Below are positions 11,276 to 23,769 of a DNA stretch of 64,000 nt, in pieces (positions within the stretch are counted from its first letter, which is position 1; the number at the start of each line of letters is the position of its first letter). Origin of the DNA: Euleptes europaea (Eukaryota > Chordata > Lepidosauria > Squamata > Sphaerodactylidae); NCBI RefSeq assembly GCF_029931775.1, contig NC_079328.1, forward strand, positions 12,895,001 to 12,959,000. Direction: 5' to 3'. The position numbers were made by a program, and so were the translations under genes. The notes beneath the pieces were generated by a model, which was not told where the DNA came from, made no database searches, and saw only the letters and a list, made by a program, of their open reading frames with translations.

Positions 11276-13064
11276 AGTAATTTAGTTGATCCTGCCTTTC
11301 TGTCATAAAGGCATTCAAAGCATCTCACAACAATAACCACAACAATTTCTATAAAAACACAGAACAAAACACAGTTTAAAATGGATGTGACAATCCAGCA
11401 ACATAAAAGGATATTAAAAGCAGTGATTACTCATAACCTATAAAGCCTTGGTGTTAGTTATCAACTGTTGTGACAGCTGGAATTCCCCGCACATTATGTG
11501 TGTTAATTAATTTAGCACAACTAGTGAGCGGTTTTCTTGGTTAGTATGAATTTTACTTACTTACATTTCAACCTATGCTTCCTGCACATACTGGCCTCTT
11601 GATCCATCTGCTTTTAAGAAATACATCCTGTATAACCTGTCTGCATAGTGAGGATCCATTTATTACAACCGAAGAAATGGGAATGTTGTGTTCATCCAGC
11701 ACTACAGTGTCCCAAAAGTCTAATCCAGCATCATTGTTGGCACCATTCTTTTATAAACAAAGAAGACATCCAGTTTTTACATTGTCCTTCCAAACAGAAG
11801 TATTCCAATACTTTGTTCACAAGTTGGGCAAGGTAGAAGATCTAAGAGAAATCCTACCAACAAAATGAGAGAAAGAAGAAAACACTTGGACATCAAGCCC
11901 ATAATCAAAACCAGTGTTTCTCTGTTGAACACGCATGTTCTGCCAGAGATGGACATGGAGTCACATTATTTCAGTTGAATCAGCTAATGCAATATACAAG
12001 CCTGCAAAGAATGTAGGATTGAATTAACAAATTGATATAAAAAATGTAGTAGCTGCTGAGGATGTTTCCATTTTCAATTCAAATAGGAGGAACAATGTAA
12101 GTAACCAGATTCCTCTTGCTGTTTGATGTGGAGATTATGTAAAATATTCTTCTGAAGAGAGAGTATGGCATCAAGTGAGTGATGAGCTAGATGCTAGTTT
12201 TACATGCACCAAATGGGTACAGTTTGAACTACATATTGAATGATGTTGCAGTTCATTTGGAGGTGAAGATAATGATTGACCACTGGCCTCAGTGAGGCAA
12301 ACAGCAAGTATGAAGGGGGAAAGCAACTTGAAGAAAAAGGAAGTACAATGGAGAGAGGTGTCCATGCTGCTGGGGACAGAGTTGATCCAATTAAGACTGC
12401 ATGGTCTTTTCAGATAATGGTGGTGTCTTCCACTGGCACAAGCAGCATTCCTCCAGTACTGGAAACTTTGTTGTAGAGGAAGAACTGTGTTCCATAGGCA
12501 GAAGGTTTCTTGCATTGACAGAAGACTTTGCTGCTGGTGTAATGGAGTTTTAGGATCCAACCCAAGGAACCAAACAATATTTTTTTGATGCAGAAAAAGC
12601 GTTTGATGAGCATGTGTGGAAATTTTCCATAATTATTATAATCAGCACATTCTTTTAGGAATACATATGTTAGGCGAATGAATGCTGTTTATTCATATTC
12701 ATTCAGGCAATGAGACCAGCAGACTCAAACCAGTTTAAAGCACATCAAGCAAAAATATTCAACATCAGCAGGCAAAAACAAATCCAGACCATGATAAAAC
12801 ATGAATAGCTCCTGCACCCAAACAAATACAACAAAAACTCAGAGCAGATAATAAAGTAAAATAGCAGCAATAGCATACCAAAATCCAAAGCAGATAATGA
12901 CCTCAATCTAGCCCTGGATCAAGTAGTTTCCTGAAGCTGAGAACCTTCTGTTTATGGTGGAGGGCAGTCCTATTAAGAACAGACTGACATGACAAAAATC
13001 ATCATTTTAAGCAGAATTTATGTGAGGATGATGTTGTTGTATATTGATCAGCCAAGGATCCATT
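11276..13064. other. Repeat-rich intergenic sequence without a gene
   Basis: No host gene is supported. At 11766-11818 a short second copy of the L1 piece recurs (compare 11148-11208). At about 12580-12630 the + strand reads FFDAEKAFDEHVWKF, a small L1 reverse-transcriptase scrap. Apart from 11276-11560, which B lacks, the region is paralogous to the B tail (25350-27945), but unit B has an extra block of about 1.1 kb there (25607-26690). Confidence 0.45.
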
Positions 13065-13478
13065 TAGAATCAAAGAATCATAGTGTTGGAAGGGACCACC
13101 AACCCCCTGCACAATGCAGGAAATTCACAACTACCTCCCCACCCCCACATGCCTAGTGACCCCTACTCCAGGCCCAGAAGATGGCCAAGATGCCTTCCCT
13201 CTCATGATCTGCTTAAGGTCATAGAATCAGCATTGCTGACAAATGGTCATATAACCTTTTCTTAAAAACCTCCAGGGAAGGAGAGCTTACCACCTCCCGA
13301 GGAACCTTGTTCCATTGAGGAACCCCTCTAACTGTTAGCAAATTCTTCCTAATGCCTAGGTGGAAGCTCTTTTGATTTAATTTCAACCCATTGGTTCTGG
13401 TCTGACCTTCTTGGGCAACAGAAAACAACTCGCCACCATCCTCTCTATATGACAGCCCTTCAAGTACTTGAAGGCTTC
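13065..13478 (-). mobile_element. CR1 LINE 3' end, reverse orientation
   Basis: The minus strand encodes the CR1 ORF2 C-terminus (LFSVAQEG-type start, TRTNGLKLNQKSFHL, VPQWNKVPREVVSSPSLEVF), followed by the 3' UTR ending in the GATTCTATG-type tail seen here as AGAATCATAG. It stops abruptly at about 13478 against the copia fossil; in unit B the CR1 copy continues past this point. Confidence 0.8.
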
Positions 13479-14945
13479 ACACAAGGAAACATAGAAAAAT
13501 GTTTATTCAGAAGGAAAATGGATGATTGATGGGAATACTTTCTGACATTTGTGGACGACATTGTTATATGTTGTGATACTGAAACAGCTGCAAAGCAAAT
13601 TGCAGACAAACTGAATGAAACAGTAGAAGTGAAACTACTTGGACAAGTAAAGAATTATCTTGGAGTGGAGATTGAAAGAAACCAAGACAATGGATTTTCA
13701 ATCAGTCAAAGGAACAAAACACTGGAATTTCTACAATTCTTGAACCTGAAGGAGTGCAAAACCAAGAACACTCCACTCGACCCTTCATATGTGGATCTAG
13801 ACGGAGGTGAACTATTGCCTAACAATCACAAATACAGGGAAGCTATTGGAAAACTTCTATACTTGAGCAATGTTAGTAGACCGGACATAAGTGCAGCAGT
13901 TGGAATCCTAAGCAGAAGGACCAGCACACCTGTAGAACATGATTGGAATGCAATTAAACATCTCACACAATACTTAAAGAAAACTATCGATTTGAAGTTG
14001 AAGATAACTCCAAATGCTGAACTGAAACTGGCAGGATACATGGATGCTAATTTAGGTGGTGACAGAACAGACAGCAAATCTACAAGCGATACTTGTTCTA
14101 CTTTGGAGAAAACCTGATCTCCTGGACCAGCCAAAAACAGCAAATTGTAGCAACATCTTCAACGGAAGCTGAATGCATAGCAGCCAAAAACGCATGTATA
14201 GAACTAGAAGAGAACTGCTACGCGACTTTGGAATAGATGGACTAACACCTGCTACAATGTTTGAGGACAATCAAGCATGCATAGCGCTACTGAGAGGCGA
14301 GAACTCTAAGAAAGGAAGAAAACTTCTTCGACTCAAGATGGACTCAGTGAAGGACAGACAAGAAAGAGGACTTGTAAAGGTGAAGTACTGTGAAAGTAAA
14401 GAGATGGTGGCTGACATTCTGACAAAGCCACTGCCTAGACAACAGTTTGAATATTTACGTGATGCATTGTGTTTGCATGTCTGAATGTAACAGAACCTCG
14501 AAAAGGGGATTGTTGGGTATTAAGTGGCGAGCTTTTGTTGCATGTCAGACAGTCAAGGGTTAATGTTAATTAACCAGTGGTCAGCAGAGTATCCATTGCG
14601 GACGTGTTTGCTTGTCACGTACACAAACAATCTGCATATTTACTGCTCTTACATCCTTTGTTTGGAAGTGAAAGCAGTATCCAGTTCGAGTTTCGATGCC
14701 AGCCTAGAAGGATGGAGAGGCAATCTTGTCCTTTAAGAATGCCTACTCAAGTGTAAGCTTAGCACCTGCCAGAGGCTTCTGGTAAGGTTAGGAAACTTAG
14801 AATGTAGAAAGGATTATTTGTTTTATTCCCAGTGAAACCCCACCCTCTTGAGTTTAGACAGTAAAGATTGTTTTTACTAAGACAAATGACTTTGCTTCTT
14901 TTGTGCGTGTGTGTGACTCACTTTATTTTCAATAAGCCATAATCA
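13479..14945 (+). mobile_element. Ty1/copia-type retroelement fossil, pol 3' part and 3' LTR
   Basis: Translation gives a copia reverse transcriptase box (FVDDIVI), LLGQVKNYLGVEI, VSRPDISAAVGILSR, RNase H signatures and the typical end ADILTKPLPRQQFEYLRD. The pol part stops near 14484; a purine tract and an LTR starting TGTTGGG at 14511 follow, ending near 14920-14945. Only the 3' part of an element is present, and it is broken in a few places. It abuts a CR1 fragment upstream. The same 3' end forms the first bases of the window. Confidence 0.8.
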
Positions 14946-14965
14946 ACGATCCTATCCCTCTAAAT

Positions 14966-15250
14966 CACTGGTTCCCAACCAGGGGTCAGTGGACCCCCAG
15001 GGGTCCGCGAGAACTAAATTAAGGTCCACGAAACAAAGTTATAAACCCATAATAAATTAATATTTTCAATTAAAGTTCTCTATTATAAAATATATATATT
15101 CAAATATTATTCTAAGCTTAATGTTTAACTAACAGTTATGATTAAAGTTTATTTTCAAATTCTCGGAATTTTTATTTTGAACCTTGGGGTCCCTGCACTG
15201 AACAAAAAAGTCCTAGTGGTCCCTGGTCAAAAAAAGGTTGGGAACCACTG
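14966..15250. mobile_element. hAT-like MITE (copy in unit B)
   Basis: Same element as at 533-817, with the same CTCTAAAT duplications (14958-14965, 15251-15258). It was copied by the segmental duplication, not by independent transposition. Confidence 0.8.
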
Positions 15251-15297
15251 CTCTAAATAGTAGCAGTATTAATTAATAAGTCAGTTCCAGAACTTAT

Positions 15298-15695
15298 CAG
15301 GTTTGATTCCTCACTCTACCACATGAAGCCTGCTGGGTGACCTTGGGCCAGTCAAAGTTCTCTCAGAACTCTCAGCCCAGGCAGAGGCAGGCAATGGCAA
15401 ACCACCACCTCCAAATGTTTCTTGCCTTGAAAACCCTATGGGGTCTCCATGAGGCAGCTGTGGCTTGACAGCACTTTCCACCACATCCTGCTTTTCTCCC
15501 CACAGTGGAAGCCCAAAGTGACTTACAACATCTTTCTCCTCTTCCCCTTTTTATCCTTGCAACAACAATCCTGTGAGGTAGGTTAGGCTGGGAGAGAATG
15601 ATTGGACTAAGGTCACCCAGTAACCTTCGAGTGGGGATTTGAAACTGGGGCTGCCAGATACTAGTCAAACTCTCTAACCACTACACCAGGGGGTA
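15298..15695 (-). mobile_element. Composite SINE pieces (copy in unit B)
   Basis: Duplicate of the 865-1262 composite: CORE-like piece, 5S-type SINE tail, then a reversed CORE-type SINE. Confidence 0.55.
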
Positions 15696-17687
15696 TAGTC
15701 AGCCCAGATGGAGAAAGTCAAAGGGACTTAATTATATATAAAAGTAACATTGGCCTTTGTGTGCACTTTGAAATGTTATATTATTCTTTTCTGATAGTTA
15801 TCAACAGTTGTTGTGGACTTTATGGTAGGCTCAGCCATAGATCAGACAAGCAAGCGAACAACCGTGATATTATAATCATACAGCTTTCCAAAAGGAACCA
15901 GTAGAATGCTAGAGGTTTTTTCATGCTAGTATTAGTACTTGGTTAAAGAATTAAAACAAAATCCTTTGCCATATCAGCATGAAGGCTGTCTGTTGAATTA
16001 ACTAGTTATAAAAAACAGGGTTCAAAGATATTTGCGCATCTTTATAATGCTAGTTCAAAGCCACTCCGTGTACTGATCCGAAGCGAGAGGACAATTCTTG
16101 CTGACTTCTTCATGTGCCCCTGGATGTTCTGTAAGTGTGCAGACATTATCTGTCCCCTGGCAAATATCCATCACCCCAAGTGATGTCAGCTTCATGGTAC
16201 TTTTCGTGTGTTTTCTGCATAAATACTTATTTCCCAAGTACTAAACTACACATTTCACGGGAGATGCATGGAGAGCCCTAAATGCTTATTTTTTAAAAAA
16301 TGAAAAAGCTGCCACTGGATGTAGTGAGTTTGAGCAGAGGGACCCACAGGGTGGGTGCGTCAGATTTTCCCTTTGCCTACAGATGCGGCATAAAGAGAGC
16401 TGACTCATCAGTTGGTTAATAAAATGGGCCGAGTTTATTCTGTTATTTATTCTCATTGATCAAAGGGGATCTGTGATGGCCACAGGCCAAACTCCATTCC
16501 AAACCCATTTGCAGTACGGGCAAATGGAGACATGCAGAAGAGTCAGGCCCCATCTTGTGTGCGCTTCCCTGAATTTATGGTCGAGGCCACCCTGGCTCCA
16601 TTCCTTGAGTTGGCACATACATAAGGCTCAAGTTCCTCCTTGCCAAGCCTTCATGATGCTTGAGGGAGGTGTGCCACTTCCTCTGCCCCTAGCCACAGAG
16701 TCTGTGGGCTAAGGGTAAGGATACCTCTCTAAGGCTTCTTGAAGGGTTAACCCTTCACCATCCTTAAACAATTGAAAAGAAGCCACAGGAGGCAGTAACT
16801 TTGAGCAGAGGGGCACACAGGGTGTGTGTGTCAGATTTTCACTTTTGCCTCCTGTGTTTGTTTGTGCAATGCTGCTCTCCACAAGCTACTTTGTCACCCC
16901 TGGAGAAAAGATATGGGGAGTATCTGTTTCCTCATGTATGGGAAGGCAACTAAGGAGCAATTTTTAGTGGATAGACAGCTGGAGAAGACAATATTAAGCA
17001 GCTTCTCCTAGTTACAAAGGTTACTGGACTGCTAAGAGAGAGAGAGAGACAGAGACAGAGAGACACATACAGAGAGAGGACATTCACTGAAGGGGATGGA
17101 ATAAGTCCAAGCAGATACAGTATCTATCTGATCCCAGGGCTTCCGGAGCCAGTGAACACTTCTTTCCCACACATTCGCTGCAACTGAAGGGCCATATTTA
17201 TTTCAATCTGAAGAATTTAAAATGCACTCATCTTCCCACAGTAACACTGCAAAAAATACCACTACGAAGCACTGTTTGTCTGATTGGCCATCAGTTTGTT
17301 GTGGAATTCATGGCAGGGAAGGTATTTGAAACTAGATTAATTTCTGCTCAGTATAAGGAGTGCGTCTGTGCCTGTGCATAATGTCTGTCACTCACCCTTC
17401 CCCCTCCTTGTGACCATTGAATTAAATGATAAGACATCAGGACATGGCTACGTGTTGCACCCCATGCAACAATTTTCCAGAACATTAGTTCATAAATTCA
17501 GACTCAAGTTGCTGAGTGCATAATAGCCAGTGTTGTACATGGATGAAGCACCCCATGAGCAAAAAACAGTGGGTGCTAAGAACTTCACTTGACAATCAAA
17601 GTTTATAAAATCAAATGGACAAGCAAAGGGTTATAGGAATGTGGTCAGTAAAATGTGAGCAGTTTGATCTTCAGTTTCCAAATTCAG
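15696..17687. other. Upstream flank of exon B, no gene seen
   Basis: Duplicate of 1263-3254, with the same internal direct repeat (about 16299-16383 and 16774-16858) and impure GA tract. Confidence 0.6.
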
Positions 17688-17725
17688 TCACAAGGGGTCA
17701 CTGCTGCCTAAGGAAATATTTAAGG
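17688..17725 (+). promoter_or_regulatory. Protocadherin promoter module (exon B)
   Basis: CTCF-like core at 17688-17703 and TATTTAAGG at 17717-17725, the same as exon A. Because this promoter is a near-perfect copy, exons A and B are expected to have equal intrinsic choice strength; any difference would have to come from distance to the enhancer or chromatin. Confidence 0.72.
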
Positions 17726-17919
17726 AAGACTGAAAATCCAGAGCTCCTCCCTGAAAATTCTGCCTGTCGCAGTCACAATAGGGATCACAGACACTGAATA
17801 CAAGATTCCTGGAACCAATCAAAGGATTTAATAAACACCATTTCGGAGGACTTCACTGGATTCTTTACACCTTTAAAGAAAGGGATTTATATTTTATTGA
17901 ATGGACTCTGGTTGGTTTC

Positions 17920-20289
17920 ATGTTTACGTTTGGCATGGTTGCTTGGAAGGCAGATTGCTTGATGAGGCGGCTGCTGCAGCTGGTTTTATTCCACACAGCC
18001 TGGGAAATGGGGAGCGGCCAGCTCCATTATTCCGTGCCGGAGGAATCCCAGCATGGCACTTTTGTGGGCCGCATCGCCCAGGATCTGGGGCTGGAGGTGA
18101 GCGAGCTGGTGCCTCGGATGTTCCGGATGGTTTCCAAAGACCACAAGGATTATTTGGAGGTAAATGTGCAGAATGGGATTCTGTTTGTTAATTCCAGGAT
18201 AGACAGGGAGGAGCTGTGTGCCAAGAACCTTATTTGTACAATTCACTTGGAGGTGATTGTGGATAAACCTCTGAGGATCTTCCATGTAGAGGTGGAGATC
18301 AGGGACATAAATGACAATGCTCCCATTTTCTCTGCAAGTGAGCAAACCCTGAGCATAGCAGAACTGATAACTGTACCTGGTACTCAATTCCCATTAGAAG
18401 GAGCCTCCGATTTGGACATTGGCACTAATGCTTTGCTGACCTACAAGCTCAGTTCCAATGAATACTTCACTGTAGAGCACAAAACAGATGAACGCAACAA
18501 ACCTTTAGCATTAGTTTTAAAGAAGCCATTGGATAGGGAGATGACCTCTGTGCATCGATTATTACTCACAGCTACTGATGGGGGCCAGCGACAGCTCACT
18601 GGCACAGTCCAGCTGGTCATCAATGTGCTGGATACGAATGACAACCCCCCTGTCTTTAACCAGTCAGTTTACATGGTGAAATTGGTAGAAAATGCATCTG
18701 CTGGAACTCTGGTTATTGCACTCAATGCTACTGATTTAGATGAAGGAATTAATAAAGACATCTCTTATTCTTTTAGTATCCACGTACCAACAAATTTTCA
18801 AAAGATTTTTAGCATAAATTCCAACACCGGGGAAATCAAAGTAAATGGCAATGTGGATTTTGAAGATATTAATGTATTTGATCTACAGATTGTAGCAAAA
18901 GATAAAGGCAACCCTTCATTGTCTGGGCATTGCCAAGTGGTCATTGAGGTGCTGGATGTGAATGACAATGTGCCAGAGGTGTCCATGTCATCCTTGTCTG
19001 TGCCAGTTCCAGAGGACGCTTCACCTGGCACAGTGGTGGCCTTGATCAGTGTCTCAGATAGAGACTCTGGAGCCAATGGGAAAATAAATTGCTCTTTGTG
19101 GCCCCCCAAGTTCCCATTCAAGCTGACGGCCACCTTCAAGAATTATTACTCGCTGGTACTCTCCGAGCCCTTAGATCGTGAGCAGGTAGCTGAGTATGGG
19201 CTGATTGTGAAGGTCCAAGACCAAGGGGACCCCCCACTGTCCGCTAGCAGCAGCCTGTTGGTGCCAATCAGTGATGTGAACGACAACACACCCACTTTTG
19301 CACAGCCCTCCTACACTGTCTTCGTGAAGGAGAACAACCCACCTGGGGCTCACATCTTCACAGTGTCTGCCTCGGACCCAGATGTGGCCGAGAACGCCTT
19401 GGTCAGCTATTGGCTGGATGAGAAACTGTGGCCGCTGTCGAGCTACATCTCGGTGCATTCAGAGAGTGGGAAGCTGTATGCCCTGCAGCCCTTGGATTAT
19501 GAGGAGGTGAAGCTGCTGGAGTTCCAGGTGAGGGCCAAGGATGCCGGACTGCCCTCCTTGTGTGGCAACGTGACAGTGCAAGTGTTTGTGGTGGATGAGA
19601 ATGACAACGCACCTGTAGTGTCACAGCCAGTGGAGGAGCCTCCTGCTTTGCTAGTAATCCCCGCACCTTCTGGACACATGTTGGGCAAGATCCGTGCCCT
19701 GGATGCTGACTCAGGATACAATGCCTGGCTTCGCTATGAACTGCATGAAGCAAACAGTGGTCCTTGGCGAGTAGGACTGTACAGCGGTGAAATCAGCACC
19801 ACGCGCATCCTGGATGAGGTCGAGGGTGGGAGCAGCCAGAATCTGCTAGTTCTGGTGAGGGACCATGGCAAGCCTCCACTCTCAGCCACGGCCACTCTGA
19901 GTGTGTCTTTGGTGGCAAATACCCAGGCCATCAAAAGTGATGCCCGACTTCCCAGGACAGCAGGAAACGCAAAGCCCCTGGCTGACACCGCCAATCTCTA
20001 CCTGATCATCGCCATCTGCTCAGTGTCCAGCTTATTCCTGCTGGTGATCCTCGTGTATGTGGCGCTACGATGCCAGAGCCAGGCCAAGGAAGCAATGGTG
20101 TACGGCCCTGGCACAGCCACGCTGGTGTGTGCCAGTGAAGTGGGCAGCTGGTCGTATTCCAATCGCCACAGCCACATCCTGGCAGGGGTGAGTGGGGAGC
20201 CTGGAGGCAAAAGCGACCTCATGGTCTTCAGCCCCAACATTCCTGCTTGTGCTGAGAATGGAAAACAGCAGGACTTGCTCTGCACAACG
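17920..20289 (+). CDS. PCDHA: Protocadherin-alpha variable exon B (protein identical to A)
   Basis: A 790-codon variable exon, phase-0 donor ACG/GTTAGT at 20289/20290, with a further VSN before an in-frame stop. The conceptual protein matches exon A at every residue: signal peptide 1-33, six EC domains, Cx5C loop at 100-106, membrane segment 693-716, alpha-type tail with SEVGSWSYS. Identical ectodomains would be the same recognition specificity, which is unusual in a cluster whose role is diversity. Either the duplication is too recent to have diverged, or the copy is an assembly artefact. The alternative start at 17935 aligns with D, E and F. Confidence 0.92.
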
Positions 20290-21528
20290 GTTAGTAATTA
20301 ATTACGATTTACTCCTGGCAGGCATTATGCAATATCTGTGACTCTGAATAAGAACTTCTTTTAGTAAATAACTACTGAACTAGAAAGTATTTTAGTTAGG
20401 CTTAGTGTCAGTAATTATCCATTTTGAGTAAATAGAGTAGCAAGTAATGTGATGGATCTTACCATTTTGTTTCATTGATGCCCACACATTCCTCTGTTGC
20501 AAGACCCATTCCTCTGAGGTAAAAAGCTGTTCTTTCCGTCAATGGAAGCATATTTACACAATAGGAATATGCAGGTTTGATTCAACAAAATGGTAGGGTC
20601 CAACTGTGACACTTTCCTCAGTTCGCTGTTCACACATCAAATTGTATTTGGTTATGGCGTGGGTTGCAAGTGGTCAGTAAGGCAATGGTAACAAATAACT
20701 GCTGGACTACTTGCTGGTATTACAGAAATCTGGGGAGATAGAATAGGAATCTGAGGTAATTTGTTTTACTTCTGAAGTGATTCATACCAACAACTACTTT
20801 TCACAACACACACACAATTTATTGTCTCTTTGTGAGAAGGTCTTATACTTAATGGTTGAACGGATAAGTCAAGGAATGTTACAAGGTGAGCGTAGATGTT
20901 CTGCTCCAGTAAAGTTATAATTTCACACATGGGTTTACATAAATTATGCACTGTTCTTGTGGGTGACTGGGGAAGAAGGCTTTTTGTTGGAACTTCTCAC
21001 TAAACCGAAGAATCTCAGAATCTTGACACAGTATTAGCTTGTTTCTTTGAATGTTTCCCTCAAATCCTTCATATCACTAACCCATTATTTCCCTGAGGAA
21101 ACACAGGATATTTGTTCTGTTCCTGGCTCTCTATAGGCCCCTGAGCCCTATGTACCTAAATTATAGATGTCTGAGGTCTTCCCCAAGCCCTGTCTGAGGC
21201 TGTGACACTTTCCTTCCAGCCAACTCTCCTCCCTCCTTCCACAGCCTCTTGTTGGCTGATGCTGCTGAGTATCTTCTTATTCCCTCTGTAGAGAGGGATT
21301 TGTTGTGACACCTGGAAGGCTGAACTAGAGGCGGTCTTTCACACCAACCCAATGTACGTTTCCATTATAAAACAGTAAATTTACACAGTGTTTTCACTTG
21401 AAGAGTATTACCACGATTCAAGGGATTCTTTCAATACAAATGTATATATCTGGTAAAATTCTTCCAAGAATCCTTGGAACTGGAGTTTAGTGAAAATGCT
21501 GGCAAGTCTTTGTTGGAGATCCTCTGTT
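20290..21528. other. Downstream flank of exon B, no gene seen
   Basis: Near-identical copy of 5857-7095; no gene or RNA recognised. Confidence 0.6.
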
Positions 21529-21833
21529 GGTGGACTCTAATCTGGAGGACCAGGTTTGATTCCCCACTCCTCCATATGAGCGGCGGACTCTAGTCTGGAG
21601 AACCAGGTTTGATTTCCCACTCTAATCTGGTGAACTGGGTTGTTTTCCCCATACCTACACATGAAGTCAGCTGGGTAACCTTGGGCTAGTCACAGTTCTC
21701 TCTGAACTCTTTCAGTTCCGCCTATCTCACAAGGTGTCTGTTGTGGGGAGAGGAAGGAAAGGAGATTGTAAGCCGGTTTGATTCTTCTTAAAAGGTAGCG
21801 AATGTCAGCATGTAAAAACCAACTCTTCTTCCC
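21529..21833 (+). mobile_element. CORE/MIR-type SINE (copy in unit B)
   Basis: Same insertion as 7096-7400, carried by the duplication. Confidence 0.65.
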
Positions 21834-22377
21834 AGGGTCTCCCCTGGGTCTCCATGGGAAGGTATAACTGATCGGTCACTATAGTGTAACTATAAGCTTG
21901 CTTACATTAACTGGAATGTGGACAATAACAGAGGTGAACATGTTAAGTTCCTTCTATTATAAAGTATCATTTCAATTGTAAATTTCTAGTCTCCATTGCT
22001 AGGAAGAAATCCCAAGTGTGACTTAGTTAGGAGTGAATATACTTAGGATTAGACTGCATGTTTTTTAATATGATAAGCAATTTCTGAAATTATACCATCT
22101 TTTTTTATGGCAGTGGTACTTGTATACCGTAGACCGTTCTGAGTTAATGGGTTCTGTTCTCATATGAGGATTTCTCTGGGATAAGGACCTTCCTGTCATC
22201 TTTGTAATGCTTCAGAGCGTTATCCTTGAGTCTCAACACATTTATTTGGAAGTCCTGCTAATGTTGGGGAACTTACGTCCAAATAAATGAGTTTGGTATT
22301 GGGGTAGCAGATAGCAAAACTCTCTGAGAAGTTATTTAGTACTGCTCTAATTCCACATATCAGGAGAAAAGTGAAGA
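21834..22377. other. Unassigned intergenic sequence
   Basis: Copy of 7401-7944; nothing recognised. Confidence 0.5.
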
Positions 22378-22535
22378 GGGCAGCTAGTCGTATTCCAATC
22401 GCCACAGCTACATCCTGGCAGAAGTGAGTGGGAATGCTGGAGTCAAAAGTGACCTTGTGGTTCTCAGTCCAATGTTCCTGTCTTTTCATCAAATGAGGGA
22501 AATGGAAGGATCAGGTTCCAAATTCATGTGGAGAG
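22378..22535 (+). pseudogene. Relic of a protocadherin-alpha exon 3' end (copy in unit B)
   Basis: Same decayed exon tail as 7945-8102, ending at a preserved donor-like AG/GTGAGT (GT at 22536). It has no ectodomain and no promoter module. Confidence 0.8.
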
Positions 22536-22820
22536 GTGAGTCACATCCTGAAACAGTTAAAATCAATACTGTTATTCCTTTTGGCATGAAAATACTGAGG
22601 CAAATTATGCTATTGGTTCCGGAAATGTGTATTGAGTAGCATGGGGTTTGATAATGAAATCTCTGCATTTCTCAAAATCTAATCTATCTCTGGTTGATGG
22701 CTGATGTATAGGTGCTTAAATTAAGAAGTTAAATATATTCTTATGATACTTGGTGGACCTCCAGTGAGAATATTTTAGAGGTGTAGGACTGGGGCCGAGG
22801 GAAAGGAGTTAGGGTTATAT

Positions 22821-22997
22821 CCTGTCTTTCTTCCCAGTGGTGACCCACAGTGTCTTACATTGTTCCCCTCTCTTGCATTTTATTCTCACAAGAACCCTGT
22901 GAGGTAGGATAGGCTGGTTACCCAGGAGAGTTGGGATTTGAACTTTGGTCTTCCAGATTTTGGTCCCACAGTTTAACCACTATACCACACTGGCTAA
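22821..22997 (-). mobile_element. CORE-type SINE, reverse orientation
   Basis: Paralogue of 8380-8572. Differences from that copy begin here (22841), including a short internal deletion relative to unit A near 22918. Confidence 0.65.
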
Positions 22998-23027
22998 TAT
23001 TTTATGAGTGAATCACTGTAGATGCAG

Positions 23028-23159
23028 ACTTTCACACATGCTGAATAACGTACTTTCAATCCACTTTGCAACTGGATTTTACTTTGTGAAATGGCAAAAC
23101 CCATTTGCAACCAATCATCAAAGTGGACTGAAAGGGCATTGTACAGTGTGTGTGAAAGC
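23028..23159. mobile_element. Palindromic MITE
   Basis: Paralogue of 8604-8735, slightly more symmetric (CTTTCACACATGCTGAATAA at the left, GTGTGTGTGAAAG at the right). It was present before the older unit duplication. Confidence 0.6.
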
Positions 23160-23769
23160 ACTTGATATTTTTGTGAAGGTGATATTTTATCTATGTAAAT
23201 TTTTGAGTTGCTTAGGGTTTTGTAGAACAAATGGAACCATACTCCTAGTCTAAATTCATAGTTTCATGTGGATGCTTTTGTTCCCTCGGAGCACTGTTCT
23301 TGCCTTCGGCTGTGATCCTAAAGTCTAAATTCCAGAAGATGTTTGTATTAGTGGATCTTCTTTCTAAATAAGTATGTTTAGGACCTAGGCATCAAAGATG
23401 GCTCACTGAAAATAAATGTAGGCTCCTCTCCAAGCATTTCTGTAGTGTGCTGTAAGTGATCCTCATCTAACAAGACAGGAAGCCAGAAGTATACAGATTA
23501 TCAGGTGATGTGTATGTGCAGAGACTGGATGCAGCACCAATGCATTCCCCCCAAATGACGTTTTCCTACTTTCTTTAAATGGCATTGTGTGTGCAGTAAA
23601 GACCCACCTTTAGGACCAGATAGGAATTGTGCACCCAACTCCCTTTTGCTCATGCAGTATTTCATGATGCTATAGAAGCATCTTTTGAATTTTAAAAGAG
23701 AATTTTAACTATATGGATACATATAAATTTTTAACTTTTTAATATATAAGAATAGAGGTGTACAATTGC
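23160..23769. other. Unassigned intergenic sequence
   Basis: Diverged copy of 8736-9329; no gene. Confidence 0.5.

Larger units (their letters stand above)
14434..22840 (+). repeat. Second copy of the near-identical 8.4-kb block
   Basis: Repeats 1-8407 at a constant offset of 14,433 bp, including the copia LTR, MITE, SINEs, exon and exon relic. By eye I found one substitution (T at 1862, A at 16295). The first sustained divergence is at 8408/22841. No indel shifts the offset over 8.4 kb. This indicates either a very recent tandem duplication or an assembly duplication. Confidence 0.9.
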
